DNA of 28,034 nt from Cruorifilaria tuberocauda (GCA_013365365.1 JABVXU010000657.1:1-28034); one strand, 5' to 3'. Numbered from the stretch's first letter, positions 1 to 12,787 are shown. Numbers and translations: made by a program. The notes: generated by a model not told the origin, from the letters alone.

Positions 1-684
1 CTATAGATATGAAAATTATTAATGCTGAATTACAAGTTGTAATATGTCAATGCTGATTTTTATCTCAGTTGAATCGATCGACAAACATATTATTTACCAT
101 TAAATGCTCTTTGATTTACGCTGACTCACTATATTATTAACTGCTGAATCATTCCCAATTCAACAATCATCTCTCTAATCAGGTATGTTTACACCTGTTT
201 GATGATAATGATAAATGCATGATAGACACAGGTAGACAAACATACATGCAATATAGGTATCAATGAATTTTAAACTAAACATAGACAAATTTAAAATTTA
301 AATGAAGAGAAATACCGGTTTCAAAATGCTCTCTTCATGAATATGATAAGGCCGCCGCAGTTTAGGCGCTATTGGTTTCTTTTAAGAATTTCATGTAGTG
401 GCGCAAAAAATCATTATCCGTTTTTCCGGTTTTCTTTTTTCTTTTTTTGCCGGATAGATTATGTATTAGATTATTAATGTATTATCATTGAAATGTAAAT
501 CAGAATTCATTCGTCGTTGAAATATTAACATTTATTTCGTCAGCTTTAGTTATTTCCGATCAGGTGTGAAATTTAATACATAAAACATATTGTCATTAGT
601 GATACTCCGGAATTATACCTCTCTTATGATCGTATGATCGTCCACAGAATTCGATAAGATTGAGATGACGTTATTTAGAGGAAG

Positions 685-701
685 TGAGAGAGAGAGAGAG
701 A
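685..701. repeat. GA dinucleotide microsatellite (short)
   Basis: An uninterrupted run of GA dinucleotides about 17 bp long, in otherwise AT-rich sequence. Confidence 0.9.
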
Positions 702-1185
702 AGTAAGCTGAGAATTTCAAAAGCATGAAGTTTATGTATAAGCTTGTGTAATTCGTCAACAAACAATCTTACCATTCCCTCAGGCAATTCTTTCTTTTCA
801 TAGATTTATCATTCCTAAAGTTTTTTCAACTCCCTTATATATTTTTTTTTACTTGAAATTTTCCGGAATAAATAATCGGTTACTACTACAAATAATTTGC
901 CGAAAATTGCATGTTCTTCGTTTGCATGTAGTTTACAGCATCTTCACATTATTTCATTTTGAATAAAAGTAATTTTATTGAATTCTAAAAGTGTGTTTTT
1001 GATGAGAACTTTTCTTGAAATTATTGGAAAAAGATAGAGGAGAAAAAGAAAAAAAAGTATCATAAAAAGTATGAGAAGTGAAAATAGAGAAAAGTATTTT
1101 TAGATATTATTATCGGAAAAAAAGAAAACATCCAGAACTTGACAAACAATGGTAAACCATTAAATTCACGAATTCGACAATTTCG

Positions 1186-1188
<3 letters not shown>

Positions 1189-1219
<31 letters not shown>
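1189..1219. repeat. GA dinucleotide microsatellite
   Basis: About 15 GA dinucleotide units, about 400 bp before the first recognisable ADAM exon. Confidence 0.95.
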
Positions 1220-1220
<1 letters not shown>

Positions 1221-1636
1221 AAGATAATTGAGTAATGATTAATTTATTTTTTTTTCCGATAGTCTTTAAATACTTCTTAATGATTAGTTATATATGTATT
1301 AAGCTAATTGATTAATGTAAACTTTATTTTGCGTAAGAAGTTATTGAAAGTGAGCATCTTTGTATCATGTTTTTTTGAAGATGTTTACGTTTGCTTTAAA
1401 TGTTTTGCGCAATATCAAATATTGATTACCTCCGAGCAAACATCAATTGATATCAATTTAATGTACCGTATTTTAAAAAGTTATAGTTAATTTTACTTTT
1501 ATATATTAATTCGAGAAATTATTCGAATATTACATCACTTTTTATGTATATTATTAATTCAACAAGTTTGACGATTTGTGTATGAATTATACATATGGAT
1601 ATGGTTATAAACTATATTCGTTTTCTAGAATTTTAG

Positions 1637-4600
1637 GGATTGGTGAAGCAAAAAAAAAAAGAAAAAAAAACTGGACGATGCATCATGATACTCACTGCCC
1701 ATTGCATATTTACCACGATGGGCATGAACTCAATGTTAATCAGCTTATATTTGTTAGTCAAACAGTTCAGCCTAAATTCGAACTTAAGCTCTATAATGAT
1801 ATTGGGGAAAGTCGAGAATTTGTTTTTCAACCGAACTTAGAGTTACTGAAAACTTCTGCCAAGGTTTAATTTCACTCATTTTTGAATGAAATTTTATGAA
1901 ATGCTTAGCAAATGTAGTCAAATTCGTCTATTCTTTAGTATTTTATAAATTGCTCATGAGCTTCTTTTTTTAACAAACTTATTTTCAAGCCTGCTGTCCT
2001 GACTTCACTTTGGTTTGAGAATGAATTTTGAAGTTATATTATGAAGATAGAATTCGTTGTATTGAATGCTTTTTTTTTCAGGTTGACATGCCATGTCATT
2101 TCGAGGGTATAAGCAGTAACGGAGAATACAGTGCTATGAGCACTTGTTCGGTATCACTCTTTGGGTGAGTTTTATTATGGATTTATTTTTGAAACATATT
2201 CCTGAATTCTTATCTTTTGCACTTTAATTGTATTTGTTTACGAGACATTCTAGAAGCTACAATTTTCCAGGCGGATTATTGTATACTGACCGATTGTATA
2301 TTGTATAATGACCTAAATCATGAATCTGTCCCTAGATCAAATACAATAGTTAGGTGAATTGCAAGATAATCTGCATAAGTTCTTAGGACACCATTTAACT
2401 GTTGTTAAATTGGGTTGTCTTGTATAACCTCATGTTTCTGCGATTATTAAAATCATCTGCAAGTTTGGAAGAAGGAAGGACAAAACCAATTTTCTTAAAA
2501 ATAAATTAAATTTTCAGGGGTCTATTCACGATAAATGGTCGACGATTCGTTCTAGAAGCGAGTTCGAATGCATCATTCCATTTCGTTCCATTATCCGATC
2601 ATTCTTGCGGTAAGTATTCCAAGTACGATGCTATTTAATTTTCGTATCATTTTTGAAATGAAAAAAAAAAGAAACTTTTTTAGACTGGGGATCAAGAAGT
2701 AAGCGTGCTATTGGTGGATCTCATACTGCTGAATATTATGCTCAATTTTTGGACGGACGTTGGCGTTATGTGGAATTAGCACTTATTGCAGATAACATAG
2801 TGGTTTGTAATTTTAGTGTTTATCTGTTTGGGAAGACTTTGTTTTTTAGTGTCACGCGGCTATTGAGCTAACCTTAATCTTATCCATTTAGTTCATTTAA
2901 CTAAACAAGAAAGCAATTAATTTCATTTTTTGAACTCTGAGTTAAAAGCCAGTCCTGCGGAATAAGTCTACCGGAAACTACAGGCAGCATGAGACAGCGT
3001 CATCCGCTATCTTTTAATAAAATTCGAGTACTCTTTGATTTGCGATAAGTTTTTCCAACCATTCGAGCCAATAGTTGAAAAACATGGAAAGATTCTAAAC
3101 TTCTTTTGAGGGATGATGTCATTCGTTGTGTACTAAGCAGTTAAACCTGCCGATTAATATTCGAGTGGTTCTTTTTTGGGCTGATGTACGGACAAGAGCC
3201 ATAGGTAGTGGAGATTCAGTATATTGCGTCTATTCCACAATTAAATTACGGACAGATTTATGGATGTAACTGAGCATGCTGTAGAGTTATTTTATCATTA
3301 GTAAATTATTAGCACAAAATGGAAAATGGAAAAAGTTAGTAAATACTGCGATTACTGTATATTTTTGTAGTATAATTGTCTAAAGATAAAGCAATTTATA
3401 TTACAATATGATGAATAGTGAAATTTCAGTTTGAGAAATATCATAGCAATGTAACCGAAGTTATGCAAAGACTTAATGCTATCACGAATTATATCAATTC
3501 GGTAAAGTTTTTTTTTGATTAATCTATTTTACTATGACCATATGAAATAGCTTTTCACTTGAATTTAAATTTTGGGGACAGAGATTTTTCTTTCATTGAA
3601 ATTTTGTCCATTTTATTGCCAAAACTTTAAAAAATATGGCTTATTTTGTGAGAATTTCCTGTTTTTTGAATATGACGTAAATGCGATGTTTATATTGCAG
3701 TTATACCTGCCAATTAATATTCGAGTGGTTCTTATTTGGGCTGATGTATGGACAAGTGATAATCCAATAGACATTACATCAAATTCTGATACGACGTTAT
3801 GGAATTTTTTGAACTGGAGGAAAGGATTATTGAAAGAACATCCACATGATAATGCGCATTTACTTACGTTAGTACAAGTTTTTGTTTCTTATTAGCTTTA
3901 TTTCTATAGGTATATCTCGCTCGAAAACCATAATCGAAAACATTTCTAGTAGTGGAATTGTCTAATTTACCAGATATTTGAAGACCGGATTTATTCTACC
4001 TTGGTGGGACAATTCTGCATTCGTTTTCATTACTCTTTTCATAAATTTTTCTTGGATTAAACAATATTAGTGTATTGCGATTCATGTTTAACTTCCAAAG
4101 TTTAATAGATTAATGGAAGGTTTCTGAGCGAAAGCATTTCTAGTTCAATGTGTCTTTCAGCAATAATTTTATGGCATATTTGTATTTAAAATTTTGTTAT
4201 TTGCAGTGGAGTTTTATTTGAAAACAATGTTGTTGGAAAAGCTTTCAAAGGTACGATGTGTTCTTATGACTTTTCGGGTGGGGTGAATATGGAACACAGT
4301 GACCAAGCTGCATTTGTTGCTGCAACCATTGCTCATGAAATGGGACATAATTTTGGAATGGAGCATGATATTGATGAAGTGGAGTGCCGCTGTCCAGCCA
4401 AATCATGTATTATGTCACCAGCTACTGGGTAAACTTATATTAGATTTTCACATGTCACAGTTGAACTCAAGTTCAGATTCGGAATTTCAAGAGAATTAGC
4501 TTATTTGTGAGTTTTTCGAAGTGAGAGTTTGATGAAAAAATTATTAATACAAAACACAATTGTATGTTTTATGTGTAATGTCTCTTCGAAGTGGAATAAA

Positions 4601-7600
4601 GAACTCACTAGTAAGTAAGTTTCGCGTTTTTATAAAAGAGTATGGTAATCGTCAGGTTCATGAGTGTCAGAAAAAGATTAGTGTTAGCTGAGATATTAAG
4701 AGTTCATTATTAGTCATTGTGTAATTTTATGAAAGTTTCCAGCTTATTCAGTAAAATTCAATTTTTTTACAAGATTAATGAACATAATTTCTAGTATTAC
4801 GCGCCCAACATTTTGGTCAGAATGTAGTATGCGCGCATTACAACACAGTTTTTCACGTGGAGTGGATTATTGTTTACGCAATTCTCCAAAGAGTGTATTC
4901 GGTGGTGCTCGTTGTGGCAATGGAATTGTAGAAGCTGGTGAAGAATGTGACTGTGGAACACCGGTTAGTTTAAACTCATTGATTCTCACGGAGAAAATTC
5001 TAGTTTATAGTGTTAGGCAGTTCAAGTCAAATTTGAAAAGCAGGTATGTGCGTTCTCAAAAAAGACTAACCTGGCAACATATTAATTCATTAATCAGTGT
5101 TGAATGTATCCATTATCGTGTTTAAATTATATTTACCGTTTAAACAGGGAGCATCTTTAAAATCTTAAATCTCTTTCAAAATTTGAAATTACACTGTATA
5201 ATTGTAGGGAGAGTTATGATGACTCTAATAATGGAATAATTATTTACCATAATCGCTCTTTCTCAGTCTTCGATTTAAGACATGAAAAGGGTGATAAAGT
5301 TTAATGTAATAGTGAAAATATATAATCAAAAGAACGAATAATATCGATAGTTTCACATATAGTGGTTTTTGTAGAGCTCTTGTATCAACAAATGTTGCAA
5401 TCCTGCAACATGTAAGTTAGCAAAAGCTGCAGTCTGCGCCGATGGTGAATGTTGTGATTTAAATACGTGTCAGATGTTACCAGCTACTACCGTTTGTCGT
5501 CAAGCAACCAATGAATGTGATTTACCAGAATATTGTGATGGACAAATGGAACACTGTCCGGCAGATTTCTTTGTGCAAGATGGTCATAAATGTCCAAATC
5601 ACAGAGATGTTAATATTTTTGACTTCTTTTTGTTCAGCTCACATCGCAATGCAAAGAAGCTGCTATTAGAGATCATGAAAAAATGTCGTAATAATACTTC
5701 TGGCGAATTAAACTATTTATAAAGCAATTTTAAATATAAGTAAACGGTTTTGTTACAAAATGTTTTATTATTTATTATTAATAGAATTGAGTCTTTTTTA
5801 TGCATTTAAAAATGGTAGTTTGCAGGATTATTGCTATAATGGTTATTGTGGAAGTCGTGATGCCCAATGTCAGCATATTTGGGGACCAACCGGAAGAAAT
5901 GCAGCACCAGCATGTTATGATTTAAATTTATATGGTAGTAGTGGTGGAAATTGTGGCTTCCTACATGAAACAAACCGTTTTGTGCCATGTGCTAAGAAGT
6001 TTGGCTTTGTTATTTGTGTAATTTGACTGATGCCAACAGCCTAGTCTGAATCTTTGCATTTCACTTCAACGATCTTTTTCCGAAGGCTCATCATGATATC
6101 ACAACAAAATCTGTTAATGAGGAGTGAAAATCTAATAGTGGACATATTTCATTGGTGATCTATAGGAAAAGATAATATCCACCTCATTATTCAGTTTAGT
6201 CGTTTGTATGGATTAAAATTTTAAATCGACAAATCACGATAGCATGTAAAAAGAGATTATAATATATAGATTTGAAGAATAAAACAATCATGTAAACTAT
6301 TTTCAGCGATATTAGCTGTGGACGATTGCACTGTATCCATGAGAATGAGAAGTTGGCATTTGGTGATCCTTCAACAGTTTACACTGCATATACTGGTTTA
6401 CGACTAAGCAGTGGTGAAGGTGTTGCATGTAGAGTGGTTTGGACAAAATATACCAGTGGCCGAAAAGAAACTGACCCTGGAATGGTGCCGGATGGTGCAT
6501 TCTGTGGTTTGGATGAGGTAACTCCATTTTTTTGCATCATGAAACTTTAAACATTTGATTTTGCAATTTTGTCACCTAAAATATTGGAAATTTTTTAGAT
6601 GTGCGTTGATGCAAAATGTCAAAATCGAACTGCAAAAGTACTTATGGCGCCCAAATGTGAACCTGTATCGTGTAATAATGCGGGAATCTGTAATAATATG
6701 GGTAATTGTCACTGTATTCCGGGTTATGGTGGACCGTCCTGCGCTATCCCTGGTCCTGGTGGGTCAGTAAATAGTGGCCCTGCTGTTGAAGGTGGTGTTA
6801 TTCATGTAGGTTTTGTGGTGTTTTGGCTTCTTCTAATACTGACAATTGCATTTATTGCTATTTCAATTGTCGTGAAACGAAGAAGAAACTTCTGGCTCCA
6901 TAAAAAGTATGTTATTTTTTGAATACTTAGAAATTTCAAAAATTCATCTAACACTTAATATTCAGCTGGAGTCCAACCATTTTGTGTCCAACCACTAACA
7001 AATTTGATAACTGATATTGCAACCTTTTTTTGGAAAGGACTCAAGCACGCTGTAAACTTGATTATCTTGACAGTTTGGTGTTTTATTACTTTAGGATTTG
7101 GGAAAAATTGAAGAAGGCATTAAAGATTAAAAAGCTTTTGGTACCGATCCGGAAAGCACCACCACCTCCACGACCGAGTGCTATACGTACGGCTGATTTG
7201 AATTCAATATGGGGTGATACTGCATCAAATGCTTTACGTGTGAACAGCTATCAGCAACCGCTTCCACCCACTATTAGTCCACCAGTTGTTCCATCCTCGA
7301 CTTTGAATTTATTGACAAAATCAACTGCTCCAAAATCAACACATCGTAATTCAATGAGACCAACTACTGCCCCTCCGAAAGTAATCACTTTCGTTTTTTA
7401 CGATGTAATTTAGATTTCATTTTTCGGGTAACACGGGTACAATTTTAGGAAACAAATAAATTAATTAAATAACTGATATTCTGATTTTCACTTATCTTAG
7501 TTACCTTTACGACATTATTGATAAATGATTTCTAATTTTCCACAGATTATACAAGCTATTATATTCGTATAGTCCATTTGGTTGAGAGAACTTTTCAAAG

Positions 7601-8375
7601 TGTCTACAACTGATTTTACTTTCTATTATTGATTTTAATGCAGATAATGTACACGATCTATCAGTTTCATTTGTTACAGATTCCACAAAGACCACGAAGT
7701 GAAGCTTTACAAGCGCTGTATGCAGAGAAAGGCGATGAACTCAATGTAAATCTAACTAAGCAAAGTTCACCACTGTATTATGTTCCACCGGAAGCTTATA
7801 CAACAAAAGCAACGAAGGCAGAAAGTTTTAGGCCGGTAAAGGCACCACCAGCACCGCCACTACCTCATCATAATCAAGTATCGGTATTTTCGACTTATCA
7901 AAATAAAATTTTTCTAACTTTCAGAAGTATTCACAAGTACACAAGTACATTTTTGCAATTATGTTACACGCTTATTCTAAACATAAAACCGATTTGTTTG
8001 TAAAACTATTTCTTTTTTGATCGACTTATCTTAGCTGTTGAGTAAGCTGCTATCATATTAACTGTCTTCGCTTCAGTAAAAAAATCCATGTTGTCAGATT
8101 TTGCATTGAATTTAAATCAACTACTGCGAGATATCGCTGTTTACTATTTCCATGCCGTAGTTTAAACAATGAAGTTTTTTAGCGCGAAATTATTGCCCAA
8201 ATCGAGTAATTTTACTTCTAATCTTAATTTTTCCGAAATCTGATTTCAGACTACAAGTAGCGGTGCATCCGATAATAAAGATAGGCCAATGTTGGATGCA
8301 AAACTTCCAAGTGTAAAGGACATTGCTGCACGCTTTGATCCGAAGACGTCTCAAGTATCCACTAAATTTATCTAA
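1637..8375 (+). CDS. ADAM-family metalloprotease-disintegrin, transmembrane (5' end not found)
   Basis: Membrane-anchored zinc protease of the M12B/ADAM family, which sheds or processes surface proteins and binds partners through its disintegrin region. Spliced exons: 1637-1863 (start uncertain), 2082-2164, 2518-2609, 2684-2802, 3430-3501, 3701-3867, 4207-4428, 4795-4963, 5375-5608, 5826-5998, 6307-6517, 6599-6906, 7095-7380, 7680-7877, 8250-8375. All junctions are GT-AG and phases agree, giving about 895 residues. Domains in order: prodomain; furin site RSKR (2695-2706); catalytic domain with HEMGHNFGMEHD (4334-4369) and Met-turn CIMSP; disintegrin from CGNGIVEAGEECDCG through NECDLPEYCDG; cysteine-rich domain (5826-6655); EGF module (about 6656-6742); transmembrane helix (about 6796-6870) followed by KRRRN; cytoplasmic tail with KAPPPPRP and KAPPAPPLP, likely SH3 ligands. 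All zinc ligands are intact, so it is probably active. Among nematode ADAMs it resembles the ADM-2/meltrin type more than ADAM10 or ADAM17, but orthology is inferred. The signal peptide is missing and the C-terminus may be spliced differently. Confidence 0.93.
2695..2706 (+). other. Furin cleavage site RSKR of the ADAM precursor
   Basis: Codons AGA AGT AAG CGT give RSKR followed by AIGG, fitting the RxKR consensus for proprotein convertases at the boundary between ADAM prodomain and catalytic domain. It sits about 13 codons before the RYVELALIADN segment that typically opens the reprolysin fold. Cleavage here would release the inhibitory prodomain during secretion. Confidence 0.85.
3141..3196 (+). 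pseudogene. Relict duplicate of an ADAM catalytic exon inside the preceding intron
   Basis: These 56 bases match the first 56 bases of the real exon at 3701-3756 at 52 of 56 positions, and the copy is also preceded by an AG acceptor (AAGCAG). It reads LNLPINIRVVLFWADVRT against LYLPINIRVVLIWADVWT. Similarity then stops; the open frame continues through unrelated codons to a TAA at 3267-3269. A possible donor AG/GTAGTG at 3205 would give a 64-bp exon that breaks the frame. Weaker resemblance extends upstream (about 3060-3140 against 3608-3700), suggesting one duplication that took intron plus exon start. Probably a dead exon copy; a rarely included frame-breaking exon is the alternative. Confidence 0.8.
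4334..4369 (+). other. ADAM zinc-binding catalytic motif
   Basis: Twelve codons encode HEMGHNFGMEHD, the full reprolysin signature HExGHNxGxxHD: three zinc-binding histidines, the catalytic glutamate and the terminal aspartate. The Met-turn methionine follows in CIMSP at 4406-4420. Nothing in the site is degenerate, which separates this gene from ADAMs that lost protease activity. Confidence 0.95.
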
Positions 8376-11228
8376 ATTTTTTCGCATGTGCATGATTGTA
8401 ACTGTTTGTGTTATTAGAACGAGTATTTGCTGTAAACAGATTATGCTTTTTTTTTGTGTCGGGTAGCTTTTTGAAATGACAACATTTTTTCAAAATCTCA
8501 CTTACTTGTTTAAATCAAATACATGGTTTTCACCTAGGACAATGTTTGCCTCACTTCATTACTTTGTAAAATTGATGTAGACAAAAATTCGTCCATTGCC
8601 ACGTCTATTGTATTTTTGTTAGATGTTCAGCACGCCCATTTCTTTTTACCGAAAATTCTATTTCAGAGTGCAGCTTTTCTGTTCATTTATTTTTAGGGTC
8701 TCTCCAGAAACCGGTCAGCGTTCCATTCTAGAACTTTAGTATTATAGAGTTAATTTTTATTTTCTGATTATGAAATGTATCTCAAATTTAATGAACGATA
8801 TGAAAACATTGGCAAGGAAGCTTTCATATTCTTTGTACATCTTTTTTCATAAGATATTAACTACTCTAAACACTAAATATGTTTTTATATTTCCTATTTT
8901 TAGCTGTTGCTATCGACCGAGCAGAGTAAATTATTGCCTAGCAACTAGGAATCAACGGAAAGCTTCAGAACATGAGTTCCATATTTAATAATAACACTCT
9001 CTTTTGATTTCGATTGGATTACGTTATGAAAAAGGCGAAGTAAATTTTCAGATGGAATTTTTTCTCACACTCTTTATTCTTTCTTTGGAAGTCAGATTTT
9101 CAGAATTTTCATAGAAATTGGTTGAAAAATAAGCATATTTTAATCATATCATATATTGATGGAAGGTGATTAAATAATATCTTTGCACTACTAAAAGATC
9201 TTGTGTTAATGTTTGTGTTAATTAATTTTTAATAGTTTATGATCCCTTTTTCATCTTTTTGACTTAATTTTGTCTACCATTGATCGAAGTTCTCAATTTT
9301 CATATTGCTTATGATTGCGAAGTTTTTTAATCCTAATTTTATAAATTATAAATTTTTATCTGTGAAATTTTATACTGTTTATCTCGATACTCTTATAAAT
9401 TGATGATGACTTTGGTTCTTATCATTTCATTATCATCATCATCTATATGATGGTGAAATGATGTTACCAATTTATCTATTCAAATTTCATTGGTAGATAA
9501 TCAAAAAGCTAAGAAGGACAAATAATTGTAATGGTGATCTAAAATCTAATATAGTTGACTTAAAATTACCCAGGTCATTTTTTCTATTTAAAAAACTATT
9601 TAAATTAGACGTTTTTAATTAGGAGGATTTTTTAAATTAAGCGAAAATATGTGTTACTTGCTTTACGGTGATAGTTAAACACAATATTTTATATTCCAAA
9701 AATTTGTTTCTATTTTTATTTTTGGAGTTTGTATGTTATTTGCATAATATTGTATTTTATACCTCTTATTTGAGCTGTATTTGTGGAACAATAGCTTCTC
9801 TTTAATATCGCTGCTACCGATTTTCTTATTTCTATATTCTCTCAGTCTTTCGATTTTATCGTCCTCTTTGTTCACTTTCCTATATGTTCTTATATGTATT
9901 CATTCCAGAAATTTACCGGAAAGCGATAGCTGCTACGTTTTCTTTTTTTTTCATTAAGTTTACACCGGACATTATATTTAAATCGGATCATGTTAACCTT
10001 GTTATCCTTCAGCCTTCAGGGTCATGTTTTACTGCTGGGTAAATTCTGGAAAACGAAATTGTCTCTCTGTTCATTTTATTGCTGTCGATAGAAAAAGAAA
10101 ATTGAAACGGGAGAAAATAAAAAAATACCTAGAAAAATGTCCCTGAATGCTTCAATAAAAGCTTGCAAGCATTTTTTAGGATGTGAAAATAGAAGTGAAA
10201 AAGAATGCATTTACCATTTCGGGTAAAATTTTCCGTGATAACTTTTTCATCTATCTTTTAAATTGAAATTCCTGTTGTATTTTTTCACTTTATTTTTGCT
10301 TAGCTTATTTTTTCTTTTGCACTTAAATTTTGTACTTATAATTGCATGATAAAAAATGTATGCTTTCAGTGTAATGTATCGTATTTAATATTAAAATTTA
10401 TTTTTCACTTTTTTTCTTATCAATACTCTCGCGATATAACGAGTAATATTTCATGATTTATCATTTATCATATTAATACAATCATCATATTATCAGTCAA
10501 GTAAAAATTCTCAATAATGAAATAACAAATTACAATTAAAAAGAGAAATGATTCTATCGATTGCTGAAAATTTTTATTTTTTTTTTCTGTATTTCTCTTG
10601 AGAAATTAGCAATGTACAGCGATAATATATCACTTCAAAATTTAATTTATTAGAAATATATCTCTAGAAATAAATCTATCTCTCTGTTCTCTATGTAATA
10701 GATATTTTCCAGAGATTACCATAATAAAATATCAATAATAAACATATAATTATAATTTAGAGACAAAGACATGAACTCTTGAAATAGTTTATCGAATTGA
10801 AGAATTGTATTCTTTTATTTAGAATTTTAGGTACAATATCGGTAAAAACCTGAAATCACATAAAGGAATAACTTAATTCTGTAAGTTAAAAAAGGTCATA
10901 TGCTTTCTTCTATCTCAATTTATTGTTATTTCATTATCTTTATTAAGAAATAACCAAACGTCATTTGTTATCTTCTTATCTCTGATTATTTTCACATAGT
11001 TTACAATATTTTATTAATATGTATAGTAAGTAAGTGTATGAGGCTTAGGCTTATTAAATCCACGTCAACTTTCTGTATCGATTATCTTTAGTTTTTACTC
11101 CGGTACCTCTCCATCCAAATCGTATAAATACCGATAGGATTGGACAAAATCTCACTTCGAGAACGAATCTCCTCGCAGTGGACTTGATCTGCTTTCGATA
11201 CGTACTTCATTAACTTATCAATTCTCGC
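8376..11228. other. AT-rich intergenic region with candidate alternative 3' ADAM exons
   Basis: No independent gene was seen. Two in-phase open stretches behind good acceptors could be alternative terminal ADAM exons if the exon ending at 8375 is instead spliced at its internal CAA/GTATCC site (donor GT 8355-8356). One is 8697-8747 (16 codons, GLSRNRSAFHSRTLVL, then TAG); the other is 8904-8948 (14 codons, LLLSTEQSKLLPSN, then TAG). No AATAAA was noticed soon after 8375, which leaves a longer transcript possible. A modest hairpin lies at about 9426-9463. Confidence 0.4.
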
Positions 11229-11229
11229 A

Positions 11230-11320
11230 ATCGATCATCCTAAGGTCAAGGACCAACCAAGGGATCCTATATCAATCGATCATCACTAAGGTCAGGGACT
11301 AACTAAAGGATCCTACATCT
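11230..11320. repeat. Two-copy 45-bp tandem duplication
   Basis: Copies begin at 11230 and 11275, each starting ATCGATCATC and carrying CTAAGGTCA and GGATCCTA. They differ at several positions, so the duplication is not recent. Confidence 0.85.
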
Positions 11321-11827
11321 CCTAACTAAAACTTGAATCAACTATTATCATTTCACAAACGATTATCTTGACCTTGTTTCTTGTACTTTATAACTTTTCC
11401 GTAAGAAAGAAAACGTTCTCGGAACAAACAAATCGATTGTGCCGCACAATTACAAATCAAATCCAACTTTTTTAAACTTTCTCGACATACAACGGTTGTG
11501 AGATATACTTTTCTGATTTCAAAAATAAAGTTATTCAGATAATAGGAAAACATTTAATGTTTAAAATGATATCAATGATTATTATCATTTTATCAAATCT
11601 GCATGATCAATATCTAAATCCCACGCTTTATATTTCTCATAGGTTTCGTTTTTTATTATCATTATCTATGCAAAAATGGAATTAGTGATAAAAGTTATTT
11701 AAACTTTTTTTATCGAAAATTTCATAAATTATAAGTTTTATAATTTTTATAAATGTATAATATTTAAAGTATAAGTTAAATTCATTACAGAAGGAAAGAA
11801 TAGATTGTGATTTATTCAAGAATTACC

Positions 11828-11920
11828 GGGTTTTTCGATTTTACTTCTTACTTCTACGGGATTTTTCGATATTACTTCTTACTTCTATATGGTTTTTCGA
11901 TATTACTCTTACTTCTATAA
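11828..11920. repeat. Three-copy tandem repeat, unit about 30-32 bp
   Basis: Three head-to-tail copies start near 11828, 11858 and 11889. Each contains TTTTTCGAT followed by ATTACTTCTTACTTCTA with small changes. No coding potential was seen. Confidence 0.85.
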
Positions 11921-12072
11921 ATAAACAATAACTTCTATCCTTTGATTTCCTGACTTACTCTATTTGCTAATTTATCAATTTGTCAATCTAGTAATTGAAT
12001 CTATGGCCGTTTTTTTTAAAATCCCATTTTCAAAAGTCCAAATTTTGTTTCTCAGTTTGGATATTTTTCTGG

Positions 12073-12155
12073 TAGATAACTGAAATGATAAGTTATTAAT
12101 TTTTGTAAGTAACTAAAATGATAAGTGATTAATTTTTTGTAGATAACTAAAACGT
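12073..12155. repeat. Degenerate tandem repeat, unit about 33-34 bp
   Basis: Two full copies and one partial copy start near 12073, 12106 and 12140, sharing TAGATAACTGAAATGATAAG followed by TTATTAATTTTTG or close variants. Confidence 0.8.
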
Positions 12156-12484
12156 TATCAGTGCTGTATTTATAAAACAAATAAATGGAATTCATAATTT
12201 CTTTACAATAATTAATAATTGATAGATATTATCTGATATCGTTGAATATTTCATGTAATTTCTACTGATAAAATCATACAATGATAATATCACCATAGAT
12301 ATTTCATATATTTTTTTTTCATTACTATTTCTATTTAATTTAAAAATTTTTTCAATCAAAGTTATAAGATAAAAGGCGGAAAGTGTTCTTTTATCATTTC
12401 ATTCAATCGCTCTTTTTCGCTGTAATAATCAAAAATTTCTTATCATCGTCCTTTGCATATCAAAATAGATGGAAAAATTTTTTT

Positions 12485-12525
12485 AATCGATTGATTTGAT
12501 CGGTCATCGGATTGATCAATCGATT
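12485..12525. repeat. Inverted repeat, 11-bp arms
   Basis: AATCGATTGAT at 12485-12495 is the exact reverse complement of ATCAATCGATT at 12515-12525, with a 19-bp loop. The sequence is AT-rich and rich in ATCGAT, so chance is possible. Confidence 0.6.
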
Positions 12526-12626
12526 CATAATAAAAAAGATTGATGAAAAATTCCTATTATCATCGCAACAACTGATAGACTGATAGTATTGTTAAAGATT
12601 TATATTAGAGTTAGAGATTAATACTA

Positions 12627-12787
12627 GAGAAAAATAAAAGTTTCCTAACTAAAAATAGAAAGGAAATTTAAATTAATGGGAATAAAATTCTTTATTTGAG
12701 AAAAATAAAAATTTTCTTAATTAAGTTTTCAAATAATCATGTTAAAATTAGAAATGAAATTTAAATTAATGGAAATAAAATTTTTGT
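12627..12787. repeat. Degenerate tandem duplication in AT-rich DNA
   Basis: Two diverged copies share GAGAAAAATAAAA followed by TTTCCTAACTA or TTTCTTAATTA, and then GAAATTTAAATTAATGG with AATAAAATT. The second copy starts near 12698 and carries an internal insertion. Confidence 0.65.

Larger units (their letters stand above)
1..1636. other. AT-rich region upstream of the visible ADAM exons
   Basis: No coding exon could be supported here. The first recognisable ADAM exon starts near 1637 and lacks a signal peptide, so the signal-peptide exon(s) must lie here unrecognised or before the window. No ATG-initiated hydrophobic leader followed by a good donor was found. The stretch holds two GA microsatellites and a short GC-richer patch at about 349-372 that stands out from its surroundings. 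Confidence 0.5.

Noticed and set aside
1308..1490. Open stretch starting near a hydrophobic LRKKLLKVSIFVSCFF segment, considered as the ADAM signal-peptide exon
   Set aside because: It has no in-frame ATG before the hydrophobic segment and no convincing donor in phase with the exon at 1637.
9426..9463. Hairpin formed by CATTTCA...TGAAATG around ATCATCATC
   Set aside because: The arms are short and partly a simple ATC repeat, so it is within what AT-rich DNA gives by chance.
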